Shown here: in pieces, positions 22,250-30,631 of the stretch
Numbering within the stretch: position 1 is the stretch's first letter
How the letters are laid out: the number at the start of each line of letters is the position of its first letter
From: Armatimonadota bacterium
Lineage (GTDB): Bacteria; Armatimonadota; Armatimonadia; Armatimonadales; Capsulimonadaceae
NCBI GenBank assembly: GCA_025353925.1
Contig: JANXNV010000143.1
Span: forward strand, 1-42,562
Direction: 5' to 3'
Length of the DNA: 42,562 bases
The notes under the pieces: generated by a model
Told to the model about the DNA's origin: nothing
Database searches by the model: none
What the model saw: the letters and a program-made list of their open reading frames with translations, nothing else
Position numbers and translations under genes: made by a program

Positions 22250-22939
22250 ATGTCAAAGCACCGTCCCACACTGCATGGATTTACTCTGATTGAGCTGCTG
22301 GTCGTGATCGCGATCATCTCGATTCTGGCCGCCATTATTTTCCCTGTCTTCAGCAGTGTGCGCGAGAATGCCCGTCGCACGGCCTGCCTGAGCAATGAAA
22401 AGCAATTGGGGCTGGCATTTACGCAGTACACGCAGGACTTCGATGAGCTGCTGCCGAGCCAGTCCTGCGGACCGGCAGGCCAAAACCAGAAGAGCTGGAT
22501 TTTGTATACCACGTTTGGGACGATCGGCACGGATCCTGTGTATGATGTGACCCAAGGCAGCATTTATCCCTACGTCAAGAGCAAACAGTTGTACTTGTGT
22601 CCCGACGATGGGCCAGGAAAATCGGCGGGAAACTCGTACGCGGCGAATAGCTGCCTGGCGGGAGCCAATGCCTGTTCCGTGGGGGTGGATGCGGGGAAAT
22701 CGCTGGCGGCGATCACTTCGCCGACTCAGACGATGCTGCTGTGCGAGGAAGTTGATGCGGCCGGCCCGAATTCGGCTTCAGATGATGGGTACTTTCTACT
22801 GGGGCCGAATACGCTGCAAAACCGCCATCGAGGGGGCTGTAATATTGAGTTTGTGGATGGTCACGCAAAGTTTTATTCTTCCCCGAACGACTTCGCACTC
22901 CGCTTGACGACCGGCGACGGCTCGATGATCTGCCCCTGA
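22250..22939 (+). CDS. Type II/IV pseudopilin-like protein, DUF1559-type
   Basis: The 229-aa protein has a prepilin peptidase site, HG10|F11TLIELL, followed by a hydrophobic helix ([17 protein letters not shown]), so it is probably inserted in the inner membrane and methylated at F11. A long exported domain with paired cysteines follows. The C-terminal [18 protein letters not shown] ends in the VDGH motif characteristic of DUF1559-like prepilins abundant in Planctomycetes and Armatimonadota. It lies 6 nt after pdhC with no promoter of its own visible, although a functional link to pyruvate dehydrogenase is unlikely. Confidence 0.85.
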   Translation: MSKHRPTLHGFTLIELLVVIAIISILAAIIFPVFSSVRENARRTACLSNEKQLGLAFTQYTQDFDELLPSQSCGPAGQNQKSWILYTTFGTIGTDPVYDVTQGSIYPYVKSKQLYLCPDDGPGKSAGNSYAANSCLAGANACSVGVDAGKSLAAITSPTQTMLLCEEVDAAGPNSASDDGYFLLGPNTLQNRHRGGCNIEFVDGHAKFYSSPNDFALRLTTGDGSMICP

Positions 22940-22964
22940 AATCAGCCGAATCAAAATCTTTTCC

Positions 22965-22994
22965 TTGACCGAATCCCCAAACCTGTGGTAGAAT
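22965..22994 (+). promoter_or_regulatory. Promoter of the amidase operon
   Basis: TTGACC (22965-22970), an 18-bp spacer and TAGAAT (22989-22994) lie about 55 nt upstream of the amidase ATG. CAGGAGA provides its ribosome site. Confidence 0.7.
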
Positions 22995-23048
22995 CAGTGG
23001 TAAGACAGATTTTACGCGCCCTCTTTTTCGCTCAGGAGACCTGAAAAT

Positions 23049-24851
23049 ATGAGCAAACTTCCTTTTTTACTGACCGCCGGTATGTTCGCTTTCCCCGCAC
23101 TGCTACTCTCTTCTACTTCCGCTGCACAGGCTGAGATCATGCCTGCCACGATCATTATCGGTGGCCGGATCGTGCCGTTCCAGGTCAAGCCCTATCTGGG
23201 GCCGGATGGAGCGGCGATGGCTCCGGTGGATGCCGTTCAGCTCCTTGGCGCGAAATATGCGCCGGACAGCGATACGCTGGTTACGGTGACGGCGGCGAGC
23301 GGACGCAAGACTCAGTGGCCCTGTACGATTGTCGGGGGGCGATACTGCGTGCCGTTTGCAAAGGTTGCGGAGGCACTCGGCGGAGCGGTGGATTGGAAGC
23401 CCGCAACGCAGACCCTGACCGTGCGGGCGAAGCTGGAAATGGTCCGGCAGGATTCCGGTTCGCTGACGATTTACTCCTCTTATCCCGTGTATTATAGCGT
23501 GAAGCGGATCGACAGCCCAGAGCGTTTGTATGTCGATCTTTTTGGGATGGACCTGGCGACAACCCCCGCCAATATCCCCAGTGCCAGCGGCGGCGTGACC
23601 CATATACGCAGCGGGCAGATCGATTATCAGACGGTGCGGATCACGGTCGACCTTAAGCAGGGAATGCCATTCAAAGTGGAGAGCGGCATCCAGACCAGCA
23701 CCGTTCGAGTCGCCCTCGGAGAGAAGGGGCACAGCGTACGCCCGTCGCCCGTCACCGCGTCTGTGCCGCCTCCGGTAGCCGCTGCTCCGGCTCTTCCTTC
23801 CGGCGTCACGATCACCCATGTCGCCTGCGTAGTCATCAGCCCGGCTTTGACCCAGGTGGCGATCACCACGACTGGGGCCGCGCACTACTCCACGGAGCGA
23901 CTGGACAGCCCCAGCCGTCTATGTTTCGATTTGGAAGGGGCGGTTGCCGACAAGCGGCTTCAGGCCAGTGAGGCGGTGGACAACCCGATCATCAAAACGA
24001 TTCGCATTGGGCAGTTTCTAACCCCGAAAACCGCGTTCGGGCGGGTCGTGCTGGACCTTTCGCACATGGTCGGGTACTCAGTGGATACGCGCCCGGTCAT
24101 GGGCGGGATGACCTATTTGATCAACGTGATCACCAGCGATACCGCGCCGCCGATTATCACTCCTACTCCGCCGGCTGTTGAAGCCCAAGGCGGTCGGGAT
24201 TCGGCACCGTCCAACGGCAGCCTCGCCGGGAAATTGATCGTCGTTGATCCGGGGCATGGCGGGACGGACTCAGGAGCGCGGGATGAGTTTCGCAGTGGGC
24301 GCGTTTACGAGAAAGACATCACGCTTGCAATCGGGCGTCGCCTGCGCGATACGCTACAGCGCAGCGGGGCAACTGTGCTGATGACCCGAAACGAGGATAC
24401 GCTGCCGTCAGTCATGGCCCGGCCCATACTGGCGAACTTGCACCATGCCGACCTCTTCGTCTCGATTCACTGCGACTCCAGCGGCGGACAGAACTCGCAC
24501 TCCGGGACGACGGTTTACTTCCACGCTCAGAGCGGCACTTGCCGTCAGATGGCGGCGGACATCGGACGGCGCATCAGTGAGAAGACAGGAATCGGCTACA
24601 ACGGCATCAAATCCGACACGATACGCTTCTCGACCGGCTTTGGCGTCCTGCGCGGCAGTATGATGCCTGCGGTTCTGATCGAAACCGGCTACATGAACAA
24701 TGACTCGGACCTGGCGAAGCTTCGGGACGATGCCATCCAGCAGAAGATCGCGGAAGGCATCACCGCGGGTCTGAAGGACTTCCTCGCGGATCAAAGAGCC
24801 AATGCGCGTTCGGCCAGTAGCGTGCAGGATGCGGCGCAGGGAGCCTATTAA
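23049..24851 (+). CDS. N-acetylmuramoyl-L-alanine amidase with AMIN domains
   Basis: The 600-aa exported enzyme cleaves the amide bond between muramic acid and the stem peptide. A signal peptide (residues 1-28, ending AAQA) is followed by a copper amine oxidase N-like domain (about 35-115, QWPCTIVGGRYCVPF), two AMIN domains (about 120-225 and 255-365) for septal peptidoglycan targeting, and an Amidase_3 domain (about 395-590). Zinc and catalytic residues are H403 (DPGHGG), E421 (YEKD), H474 (SIHCDSS) and E545 (IETGYMNN). ATG 23049 follows CAGGAGACC. It heads a cell-envelope operon with the GerMN lipoprotein and the racemase-like gene. Confidence 0.92.
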   Translation: MSKLPFLLTAGMFAFPALLLSSTSAAQAEIMPATIIIGGRIVPFQVKPYLGPDGAAMAPVDAVQLLGAKYAPDSDTLVTVTAASGRKTQWPCTIVGGRYCVPFAKVAEALGGAVDWKPATQTLTVRAKLEMVRQDSGSLTIYSSYPVYYSVKRIDSPERLYVDLFGMDLATTPANIPSASGGVTHIRSGQIDYQTVRITVDLKQGMPFKVESGIQTSTVRVALGEKGHSVRPSPVTASVPPPVAAAPALPSGVTITHVACVVISPALTQVAITTTGAAHYSTERLDSPSRLCFDLEGAVADKRLQASEAVDNPIIKTIRIGQFLTPKTAFGRVVLDLSHMVGYSVDTRPVMGGMTYLINVITSDTAPPIITPTPPAVEAQGGRDSAPSNGSLAGKLIVVDPGHGGTDSGARDEFRSGRVYEKDITLAIGRRLRDTLQRSGATVLMTRNEDTLPSVMARPILANLHHADLFVSIHCDSSGGQNSHSGTTVYFHAQSGTCRQMAADIGRRISEKTGIGYNGIKSDTIRFSTGFGVLRGSMMPAVLIETGYMNNDSDLAKLRDDAIQQKIAEGITAGLKDFLADQRANARSASSVQDAAQGAY

Positions 24852-24852
24852 G

Positions 24853-25386
24853 TTGAGGTGTGTCGTTTGCCTCGCTTTGGCACTCACTTTTGCGCTGGCC
24901 GGATGTCATCATCGGCACGCCTCCGAACAGCCGGCACCGATGCCCCCCGTCGTGCCGACGCCGCTGGTCACGCCGAAGGCCGCGCCGGGTGCAGCCATTA
25001 TTTACGTCGTCAACCCAAAGGCTGTAGGAAATGACGATTCGCTCATGGCGCGGACAGTCACGCTCGGTCACACAGACTCCCCGGTCCGAGGTGCGGTCAA
25101 TGCACTGCTTGCCGACAAGAACACGCCGGTACCTGCCGGGACTTCTCTGCGCGGCTTGACGATTGAAGGCAGTCTGGCAACTTTGGACTTCTCGCGCAGC
25201 CCTGTCAACGAAAGCGGTGGCGAAGGAGGGCAGGGGGATGCCCTGACTGCTCTTGGGCGCACTCTCGGCCAGTTTCCCGAAATCGAGAAGTTCCAAATCC
25301 GTGTCAAGGGCAAACTGGTAAAAGAGTTCGGTGAGTTCACGACCGATGGCCCGATGGATGTAACTCGCCCGGAGAAGAAGCCTTGA
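24853..25386 (+). CDS. GerMN-domain lipoprotein
   Basis: I use TTG 24853 (LRCVVCLALALTFALAGC) because GGGAG lies 9 nt before it; the longer in-frame version sits inside the amidase gene. A lipobox (LAGC) marks a lipoprotein anchored in the membrane. The mature 160 residues carry a GerMN domain: VRGAVNALLADKNTPVPAG, LTIEGSLATLDFSRSP and LGQFPEIEKFQIRVKGK. GerMN proteins are often linked to spore germination or septal peptidoglycan. It begins 1 nt after the amidase and overlaps the racemase-like gene by 4 nt, so the three are coupled. Confidence 0.83.
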   Translation: MRCVVCLALALTFALAGCHHRHASEQPAPMPPVVPTPLVTPKAAPGAAIIYVVNPKAVGNDDSLMARTVTLGHTDSPVRGAVNALLADKNTPVPAGTSLRGLTIEGSLATLDFSRSPVNESGGEGGQGDALTALGRTLGQFPEIEKFQIRVKGKLVKEFGEFTTDGPMDVTRPEKKP

Positions 25387-26183
25387 CCCCCACCATCGGA
25401 GTTTTTGATTCGGGCCTTGGCGGCTTGACGGTCCTCAAAGAGTTACATCGGCAGCTTCCGGGTACCTCTGTGCTGTATCTAGCGGACACGGCGAATGTGC
25501 CGTACGGGGACAAGCCCATCGAGGTCGTGCGGGACCTGGCCTTGCGGCTGTCGGACCATCTGGTGTCGGCTGGGGTTCGCCTCATCATCATGGCCAGCGG
25601 CACGTCGACTGCCGCCGGTCTGGAAGCGGCGCAGGCTCGTTACCCCAGTCTTCCCCTTGTCGGAACCATCGCCCCAGGTGCCCGCGCCGCCCTGCTGAAT
25701 ACCACAGGGCCAATCGGTGTGATCGCAACCAACGCCACGGTGCAGAGCCTGGCGTTTACCCGGGCTGTCCATGCTTTGGAGCCGACACGGCAAGTGTTCG
25801 AGTTGGGTTGCCCGGCATTCGTGCCGCTGGTCGAGTCCGGGAATGCCGAAAGCCTAGGGGCCGAAACGGCGGCATACGAGTATCTCCAGCCGCTGCGCCT
25901 GGCGGGAGTAAAAACGATCATCTTAGGCTGCACACATTTCCCGTTTCTGCTTCCGGCCCTGCACCGGGCGATCTGCCGGATCGGTGATCCGGAATTCCGA
26001 CCTCGCTTTGTGGACCCTTCCGAAGAAGCGGTGCGCGATGCGGCCTGTCTCCTGCCGCATTCCTCCAATCCATCCTACGGCCCAACGAGTTTCGCCGCGT
26101 CGAGTGATCCGGAAACGTTTGGCCGCCATGCCTCTGCACTTCTTGGCGAGACCATCTCAAACGTCGAGTGGCTGACTCTGTAA
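25383..26183 (+). CDS. murI: Glutamate racemase-like protein lacking the first catalytic Cys
   Basis: The 266-aa protein resembles MurI, which makes D-glutamate for peptidoglycan. It has the FDSGLGG start (D9), the ADTANVPYG segment, a T-x-A helix and the second catalytic cysteine, C183 in LGCTHFPFL. However, the first conserved motif, normally A-C-N-T, reads A71-S72-G73-T74, so the catalytic Cys is Ser (codon AGC at 25596-25598). Two-base Asp/Glu racemases use two cysteines. Activity may be lost, asymmetric or re-purposed. Start TTG 25383 overlaps the GerMN gene by 4 nt. This could be a paralogue, with the true murI elsewhere. Confidence 0.72.
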   Translation: MTPTIGVFDSGLGGLTVLKELHRQLPGTSVLYLADTANVPYGDKPIEVVRDLALRLSDHLVSAGVRLIIMASGTSTAAGLEAAQARYPSLPLVGTIAPGARAALLNTTGPIGVIATNATVQSLAFTRAVHALEPTRQVFELGCPAFVPLVESGNAESLGAETAAYEYLQPLRLAGVKTIILGCTHFPFLLPALHRAICRIGDPEFRPRFVDPSEEAVRDAACLLPHSSNPSYGPTSFAASSDPETFGRHASALLGETISNVEWLTL

Positions 26184-26237
26184 TATCTTTCCCCGCTTCG
26201 GGTATACTGCCCTTAATTCCCAGAGGAGAGGTGTTGT

Positions 26238-26957
26238 ATGCCCCGTGAAGATGGCCGTGCCCTCGGCGAATACCGTCCGATTACCCTGACACGCGGGTTC
26301 GCCCGCTACGCGGAAGGCTCGTGCCTGGTGGAAGTCGGGCAGACGAAGGTGCTCTGCACGGCGAGTGTCGAAGACAAAGTCCCCCCGTTTCTCAAAGGCA
26401 AAGGCGAAGGATGGGTCACTGCCGAATACTCCATGCTTCCGCGCTCGACCCATACGCGCTCCCAGCGGGACACGGGCAAGCCGAACGGGCGGACGATTGA
26501 AATTCAGCGTCTGGTGGGCCGGTCCCTGCGCTCGGTCGTCGAGATGAACGGGCTGGGAGAGCGCACCATTACACTGGACTGCGATGTTCTTCAGGCCGAC
26601 GGCGGAACACGCACGGCGGCGATCTCCGGAGCGTTTGTCGCACTGGTCGAAGCCCTGGCCTGGATGAAGGGCAAGGGCCAAATCAAGACACTCCCCTTTA
26701 CGGAGTGGGTTGCGGCAGTCTCGGTGGGCGTCGTACGCGGTGAAGAACGTCTGGACCTCGCTTACGAAGAAGACTCGCAAGCCTCTGTGGACATGAATAT
26801 CGTGATGACTGATACCGGGCGCTATATCGAGGTGCAGGGCACGGCGGAGGGAGCACCCTTCGACCGGGACCGGCTGAACCGCCTTTTGGATCTGGCGCAG
26901 GGCGGTGTCCGGCAGATGCTCTCTAAGCAGCGCGAAGCCCTGGCGGGATTGGTCTAA
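26238..26957 (+). CDS. rph: Ribonuclease PH
   Basis: The 239-aa protein is a phosphorolytic 3'-5' exoribonuclease that trims tRNA precursors. It shows typical RNase PH segments: [27 protein letters not shown] (near residue 18), [25 protein letters not shown] (about 75-100) with the conserved arginine-rich phosphate site, [22 protein letters not shown] (about 113-134), and [18 protein letters not shown] 26238 follows CAGAGGAGAG, a strong site. TATACT at 26203-26208 may be its -10, although the -35 is poor. It is followed 6 nt later by rdgB. Confidence 0.95.
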   Translation: MPREDGRALGEYRPITLTRGFARYAEGSCLVEVGQTKVLCTASVEDKVPPFLKGKGEGWVTAEYSMLPRSTHTRSQRDTGKPNGRTIEIQRLVGRSLRSVVEMNGLGERTITLDCDVLQADGGTRTAAISGAFVALVEALAWMKGKGQIKTLPFTEWVAAVSVGVVRGEERLDLAYEEDSQASVDMNIVMTDTGRYIEVQGTAEGAPFDRDRLNRLLDLAQGGVRQMLSKQREALAGLV

Positions 26958-26963
26958 GCCGCG

Positions 26964-27590
26964 ATGCAGAAATTGATGCTGGCGACGAGCAATGCCGGGA
27001 AAATCGCTGAGCTTCGCTCGCTGCTGGAAAAACACCTGGATTTGAGCCAAATCACGCTCCTGACACCCGGCGACTGGCCGGCACCGCTGCCGGAGGTGGT
27101 GGAAAATGGAGCGACTTTTGCCGAGAATGCCCTGCTGAAAGCGCAGGCACTGGCAAAGGCTACGGGGCTGATCGCCCTGGCAGATGACACGGGGCTGTGT
27201 GTCGATGCCCTTGGAGGACGTCCCGGTCTGCACTCCGCCCGCTGGGCGGGTCCGAACACGAGTGATGCTGAGCGCAATGCGTTCCTGCTGAGGGAGATGC
27301 GCGATGTGCCGTTAGATAAGCGGCTGGCCCAATTTGTCTGCGTGGTGGCACTGGCCGCGCCCAATGGGCAGTCAGTGACCGCAGAGGGCATATGTGCTGG
27401 GGTTGTGCTGACGGAACCGGCGGGCAGTGGCGGCTTTGGCTACGATCCGCTGTTCCTGCTGCCTCAATTCCAGCGTACGATGGCGCAGCTGACGGCAACG
27501 GAGAAAAACGCAGTCAGCCACCGGGCTTTGGCGATCACTAAGATCGCTTCTTTTTTACCAGATTTTATAATTGACCGTTTAGAGGTCTGA
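26964..27590 (+). CDS. rdgB: XTP/dITP pyrophosphatase (RdgB/HAM1)
   Basis: The 208-aa protein removes non-canonical purine nucleotides (XTP, ITP, dITP), preventing their incorporation into nucleic acids. HAM1 family motifs are all present: LATSNAGKIAEL (residues 6-17), FAENALLKAQALAK (about 52-65), LADDTGLCVDALGGRPGLHSARWAG (about 72-96), GSGGFGYDPLFLLPQ (about 153-167) and TEKNAVSHRALA near the end. ATG 26964 lies 6 nt after the rph stop, so the two are one operon. This rph-rdgB adjacency is common in bacteria. Length is normal. Confidence 0.95.
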   Translation: MQKLMLATSNAGKIAELRSLLEKHLDLSQITLLTPGDWPAPLPEVVENGATFAENALLKAQALAKATGLIALADDTGLCVDALGGRPGLHSARWAGPNTSDAERNAFLLREMRDVPLDKRLAQFVCVVALAAPNGQSVTAEGICAGVVLTEPAGSGGFGYDPLFLLPQFQRTMAQLTATEKNAVSHRALAITKIASFLPDFIIDRLEV

Positions 27591-27667
27591 CCACAGGGGT
27601 ATAGCACACTAACCCTGCTTAAACATAGGAAGCCTCGACCCCCAAGCGGGATATGACGGAGACGAAA

Positions 27668-28069
27668 ATGCATTTACAAACCTGGGCGGACATTTCCCTT
27701 ATCTTCTTTGGCGGGCTATTCTCGATCATTGCCGTTTCGCTTTTAGGAGTGATGGCGTTTGCACTGACCAAGCTGGTCACTCTGTTGGACACGATTACCA
27801 ACAAGATGGACCCGGTGATAGTTAAAGCAACCGATACCATCGAAACGGTGCAAAGGGTGACGGCAAATGTCGGCGAGAAGGCCGATCAGATTTTGACACG
27901 TGGTGAAGTGCTGACAGATACGGTGTCAAGTCGGGTGGAAACCACTGCCGGGGTCGTGCAAAAGGCGGTCACCGGGCCGCTGATAAACCTGAGCAGCCTG
28001 ATTATGGGTGTTTCCAAAGGCGTGGAAGTCTATACAAGATCGAATAGCAACGGCAAGAACCACAAATAA
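27668..28069 (+). CDS. Membrane-anchored protein, DUF948-like
   Basis: I start at ATG 27668 (MHLQTWADISLIFF) because GGAG lies 6 nt upstream; an in-frame ATG at 27653 is also possible. The 133-aa protein has one N-terminal membrane helix (about residues 9-37) and a helical amphipathic tail with regularly spaced Val/Thr/Asn (KATDTIETVQRVTANVGEKA), resembling DUF948 general stress proteins. The helical part is likely a coiled coil. It leads a trio of small genes with the YtxH-like and KGG-motif proteins. Function is unknown; an envelope-stress role is plausible. Confidence 0.7.
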   Translation: MHLQTWADISLIFFGGLFSIIAVSLLGVMAFALTKLVTLLDTITNKMDPVIVKATDTIETVQRVTANVGEKADQILTRGEVLTDTVSSRVETTAGVVQKAVTGPLINLSSLIMGVSKGVEVYTRSNSNGKNHK

Positions 28070-28116
28070 TTAAGTTAGAAATCAAATCGCGTAAAAACTA
28101 AAGGAGTAATTGAGCT

Positions 28117-28650
28117 ATGGCAGATGATACGAGTGAGAAATCGGGCGGAGCAGGCGGCTTCATTGCTGGACTGCTGATTGGTGCAACGGTCGGTGTTCTG
28201 GGAGCTTTGCTTTACGCCCCCCAGGGCGGTGACGAGACGCGCGATCTGGTGAAGAAAAAGACGGATGAGTATTCGGATCTTGCCAGAAGCAAGGTCACTG
28301 ACCTGAGTGATGCCGCCAAAGCGAAAGCCACCGAGCTTAGCGACAAGGCAGGCGATGCTGCCGACAGCGCGAAAGCAAAAGTCGGAGAGGTTGCCGACAG
28401 TGTCAAGGCCAAAACCGCCGGAGTGTCGGACTCAATCAAAGCGACTGCAGATGATCTGAGTACGAAGGCGACGGACAAAGTCCAGGAAACCAAAGACTCT
28501 GCGCAGGATTTGATTGACAAGGGCAAGAGTCTGGTCGATGATCAGAAGTCGCGGATCGCCAGTGCCGTCGAGGCGGGGAAGCAGACCGCGCAGGATAAGA
28601 AAGTGGAGCTGACTGAGGCCGCCGATGCCGTCAAAAAGGCCCCTTATTAA
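28117..28650 (+). CDS. YtxH-like protein with LEA-like helical repeats
   Basis: The 177-aa protein begins with a membrane segment typical of YtxH proteins: GGFIAGLLIGATVGVLGALLYAPQGGDETR (split about residues 12-42). A long charged tail follows with 11-residue-like helical repeats rich in Ala, Lys, Asp and Ser (SDAAKAKATELSDKAGDAAD, DSAKAKVGEVADSVKAK), resembling LEA or apolipoprotein repeats. AAAGGAGT precedes ATG 28117. YtxH and LEA-like proteins are associated with general stress and desiccation. It sits between the DUF948-like and KGG-motif genes. Confidence 0.8.
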   Translation: MADDTSEKSGGAGGFIAGLLIGATVGVLGALLYAPQGGDETRDLVKKKTDEYSDLARSKVTDLSDAAKAKATELSDKAGDAADSAKAKVGEVADSVKAKTAGVSDSIKATADDLSTKATDKVQETKDSAQDLIDKGKSLVDDQKSRIASAVEAGKQTAQDKKVELTEAADAVKKAPY

Positions 28651-28724
28651 GATTTGATCCGGACAGAGATAATAGATAGAGCAAGCATACAAAACCATTG
28701 AAAGTAATGCAAGAGGGTAATACT

Positions 28725-29105
28725 ATGGCAAAACCAGGACCCGCCGCAGGATCTGAGGGCGCATTGAAAATCGCGGCAGCCCATCGCGGCTCCCACGACC
28801 ATGACAAAGAGGGCGGCTTTGCCGCAAACCCCGATCTCGCTCGCGAAGCGGGCCGCAAGGGCGGGGAAACCGTAAAAAGCAAATATGGTGCTTCATTTTA
28901 CCAGAGCATCGGTAAAAAGGGCGGGGAAACGGTGAAGCGTGAGCGCGGAACCGAATTCTACGCTGAAATCGGTCGGCGCGGGGGCGAGATGCGCGGCCAG
29001 CGTGCCGCAGCCGCCCGCAACAGTGCGGCAGCAACCGAGACCTCCGCCGGAACGACCCCGCGCAAGCGTGGCCGCCCCGCGAAAAATCCCGATCCGTCCG
29101 CTTAG
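28725..29105 (+). CDS. KGG-motif stress protein with AT-hook-like tail
   Basis: The 126-aa basic, hydrophilic protein has three copies of the KGG stress motif spaced exactly 20 residues apart: RKGGETVK (about 44-51), KKGGETVK (64-71) and RRGGEMRG (84-91). This is the repeat of the 'stress-induced bacterial acidophilic repeat' family (Con-10/Em-like). The C-terminus carries RKRGRPAK (about 113-120), the core of an AT-hook minor-groove DNA-binding motif. ATG 28725 follows AGAGGGTAAT. It ends at a terminator. A DNA- or protein-protecting role is inferred. Confidence 0.78.
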   Translation: MAKPGPAAGSEGALKIAAAHRGSHDHDKEGGFAANPDLAREAGRKGGETVKSKYGASFYQSIGKKGGETVKRERGTEFYAEIGRRGGEMRGQRAAAARNSAAATETSAGTTPRKRGRPAKNPDPSA

Positions 29106-29121
29106 CAAAAACCGCGAAAAG

Positions 29122-29148
29122 CCCTTCTCCAATTCGGAGAAGGGTTTT
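29122..29148. terminator. Bidirectional intrinsic terminator
   Basis: CCCTTCTCC (29122-29130) pairs with GGAGAAGGG (29136-29144) around a 5-nt loop, with TTTT after it and AAAA before it. It serves both the KGG-protein gene and the convergent ridA gene. Confidence 0.9.
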
Positions 29149-29159
29149 CTGCGTTTCAG

Positions 29160-29555
29160 TTACTCGGCGACGGCGATGGCCTCGATCTCCACCATCACAT
29201 CCAGCGGCAGCCGTGCGACTTCGATGGTGGACCGGGCGGGCTTGACCCCCGTGAAGTACGCCCCGTAGACACCATTTAAAGCCGCGAAGTTGTTGAGATC
29301 TTTCAGAAAAATGGTCGTCTTGACGACATTGTCGAGTCCCAATCCCTCTTGCTTGAGAATCGCGGCCAGGTTGCGAAGGCACTGGCGTACCTGTGTCTCG
29401 AAGTCGCCCTCGACGACCTGACTAGTGGCCGGATCGAGCGGAATTTGACCGGAGACAAACACAAACGGCCCCACCCGGACCGCCGGGGTGTAGGGTGCAC
29501 CCTGGAGTGGGCCGGCCTCGGTATGTATCGCTTTTTTGGAGAAAGTTGTATCCAT
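29160..29555 (-). CDS. ridA: RidA family deaminase
   Basis: The 131-aa protein belongs to the RidA/YjgF/UK114 family, which hydrolyses reactive enamine and imine intermediates, for example from threonine dehydratase. Landmarks are VSGQIPLDP (about 35-43), the core helix VRQCLRNLAAILKQEGLGLD (about 56-75), TTIFLKDLNNFAALNGVY (about 80-98), and R108 in KPARSTIEVARLP, the conserved substrate-contacting arginine. The ATG at 29555 has no visible Shine-Dalgarno; instead a promoter ends 6 nt upstream, predicting a leaderless mRNA. It is divergent from the heptose kinase. Confidence 0.93.
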   Translation of the reverse strand: MDTTFSKKAIHTEAGPLQGAPYTPAVRVGPFVFVSGQIPLDPATSQVVEGDFETQVRQCLRNLAAILKQEGLGLDNVVKTTIFLKDLNNFAALNGVYGAYFTGVKPARSTIEVARLPLDVMVEIEAIAVAE

Positions 29556-29561
29556 GAGGCC

Positions 29562-29590
29562 ATTATGGCCCGATGGGTGTGATTTGTCAA
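29562..29590 (-). promoter_or_regulatory. Leaderless promoter of ridA
   Basis: On the minus strand TTGACA (29590-29585), 17 bp and CATAAT (29567-29562) are followed by 6 nt and ATG 29555. Its -35 overlaps the -35 of the divergent kinase promoter by 5 bp. Confidence 0.8.
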
Positions 29591-29612
29591 ATGCTGAAAC
29601 GCATGCTATACT
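29584..29612 (+). promoter_or_regulatory. Leaderless promoter of the heptose kinase gene
   Basis: TTGTCA (29584-29589), 17 bp and TATACT (29607-29612) are followed by 5 nt and ATG 29618. The mRNA would begin at or beside the start codon, and no Shine-Dalgarno is present. Confidence 0.8.
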
Positions 29613-29617
29613 GGGAC

Positions 29618-30595
29618 ATGATTATTACGCAGACGCCGCTTCGAATCTCCTTTGCCGGGGGCGGGACGGACTTCGCAGGCTACTATGAAAAGGGCGGCGG
29701 GGCCGTGATCTCGTCGGCGATCGACAAGTACATTTATGTCGTGATCAAAGAGCGCTTCGACCAAAAGATTCGTGTCGGCTACACGCGGACGGAAATGGTA
29801 GACCGGGTCGAGCAGATCGAACATGAGCTGGTGCGTGAGTGTTTGAAGCTGACCGGCATCACCGGCGGTATTGAAATCGCAACGATGGCGGACATTCCCT
29901 CGGAGGGCAGCGGGCTGGGTTCGTCGAGCACGGTCACGGTCGGTCTCTTGCATGCCATGTACGCTTACCAGGGCATTCTGGTGACGGCGGAGACTCTAGC
30001 CCGCGAGGCCTGCCACATCGAGATTGATGTCCTCGGCAAGCCGATCGGCAAGCAGGATCAGTACATCGCCGCCTACGGCAGCCTGCGCCGCTTCGAATTC
30101 CACGCCGATGGGACCGTGGGCTGCGAAGCCGTTGCGCTCGCGGAAGAGAAGCGGCGCCGGCTCGGGGAAAGCCTGATGCTGTTCTATACGGGAATAACGC
30201 GCCAGGCGGATGTCATTCTCAGCGAGCAGAAGGCTAATATCGAAGAGAAGCGTGTGTTTTTGGACCGCATCAAAAATCAGGTCGCTGAGGTGGAGTCCTG
30301 CCTCCTCAGCGGCAGCATGAGCAAGATCGGGCGATTGCTCCAGGCGGGGTGGGGCTGGAAAAAGGAAATGACGGGCCGGATCAGCACCCCGCAGATCGAC
30401 GCTCTCTACGAGCGGGCCTTAAACGCCGGTGCAGCTGGCGGCAAGATCGCCGGAGCCGGCGGGGGCGGCTTCCTGCTACTCTACTGCCCTCCTTTGCATC
30501 AGGAGGCAGTGCGTGAGGCATTGTCGGAGATGAAAGAGCTGCCCTTCAGCTTGGAGCGCGATGGGACGAAGGTGATCTTTAATGCGCGGCGGTGA
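29618..30595 (+). CDS. hddA: GHMP kinase, D-glycero-D-manno-heptose 7-phosphate kinase-like
   Basis: The 325-aa protein is a GHMP-family sugar kinase with the N-terminal [23 protein letters not shown] typical of HddA-type kinases. The family ATP-binding motif is at about residues 90-101 ([12 protein letters not shown]) and the third motif is [14 protein letters not shown] (about 280-295). HddA phosphorylates heptose 7-phosphate at C1 on the way to GDP-heptose for surface polysaccharides. The assignment over galactokinase or fucokinase is inferred. ATG 29618 is preceded by a leaderless promoter; the longer in-frame start would precede the -10 box. The guanylyltransferase-like gene lies at 39012. 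Confidence 0.8.
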   Translation: MIITQTPLRISFAGGGTDFAGYYEKGGGAVISSAIDKYIYVVIKERFDQKIRVGYTRTEMVDRVEQIEHELVRECLKLTGITGGIEIATMADIPSEGSGLGSSSTVTVGLLHAMYAYQGILVTAETLAREACHIEIDVLGKPIGKQDQYIAAYGSLRRFEFHADGTVGCEAVALAEEKRRRLGESLMLFYTGITRQADVILSEQKANIEEKRVFLDRIKNQVAEVESCLLSGSMSKIGRLLQAGWGWKKEMTGRISTPQIDALYERALNAGAAGGKIAGAGGGGFLLLYCPPLHQEAVREALSEMKELPFSLERDGTKVIFNARR

Positions 30596-30631
30596 GATGA
30601 GAGCAGATCAGTGCCTTTTAAAGACGAAGAA

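Noticed and set aside
26157-27233. Long minus-strand open frame antisense to rph and rdgB
   Set aside because: It spans two well-defined sense genes and shows only composition-driven sequence.
27591-27667. Terminator after rdgB
   Set aside because: CAGGGGT and ACCCTG pair imperfectly and no T-run follows, so I could not support a terminator.
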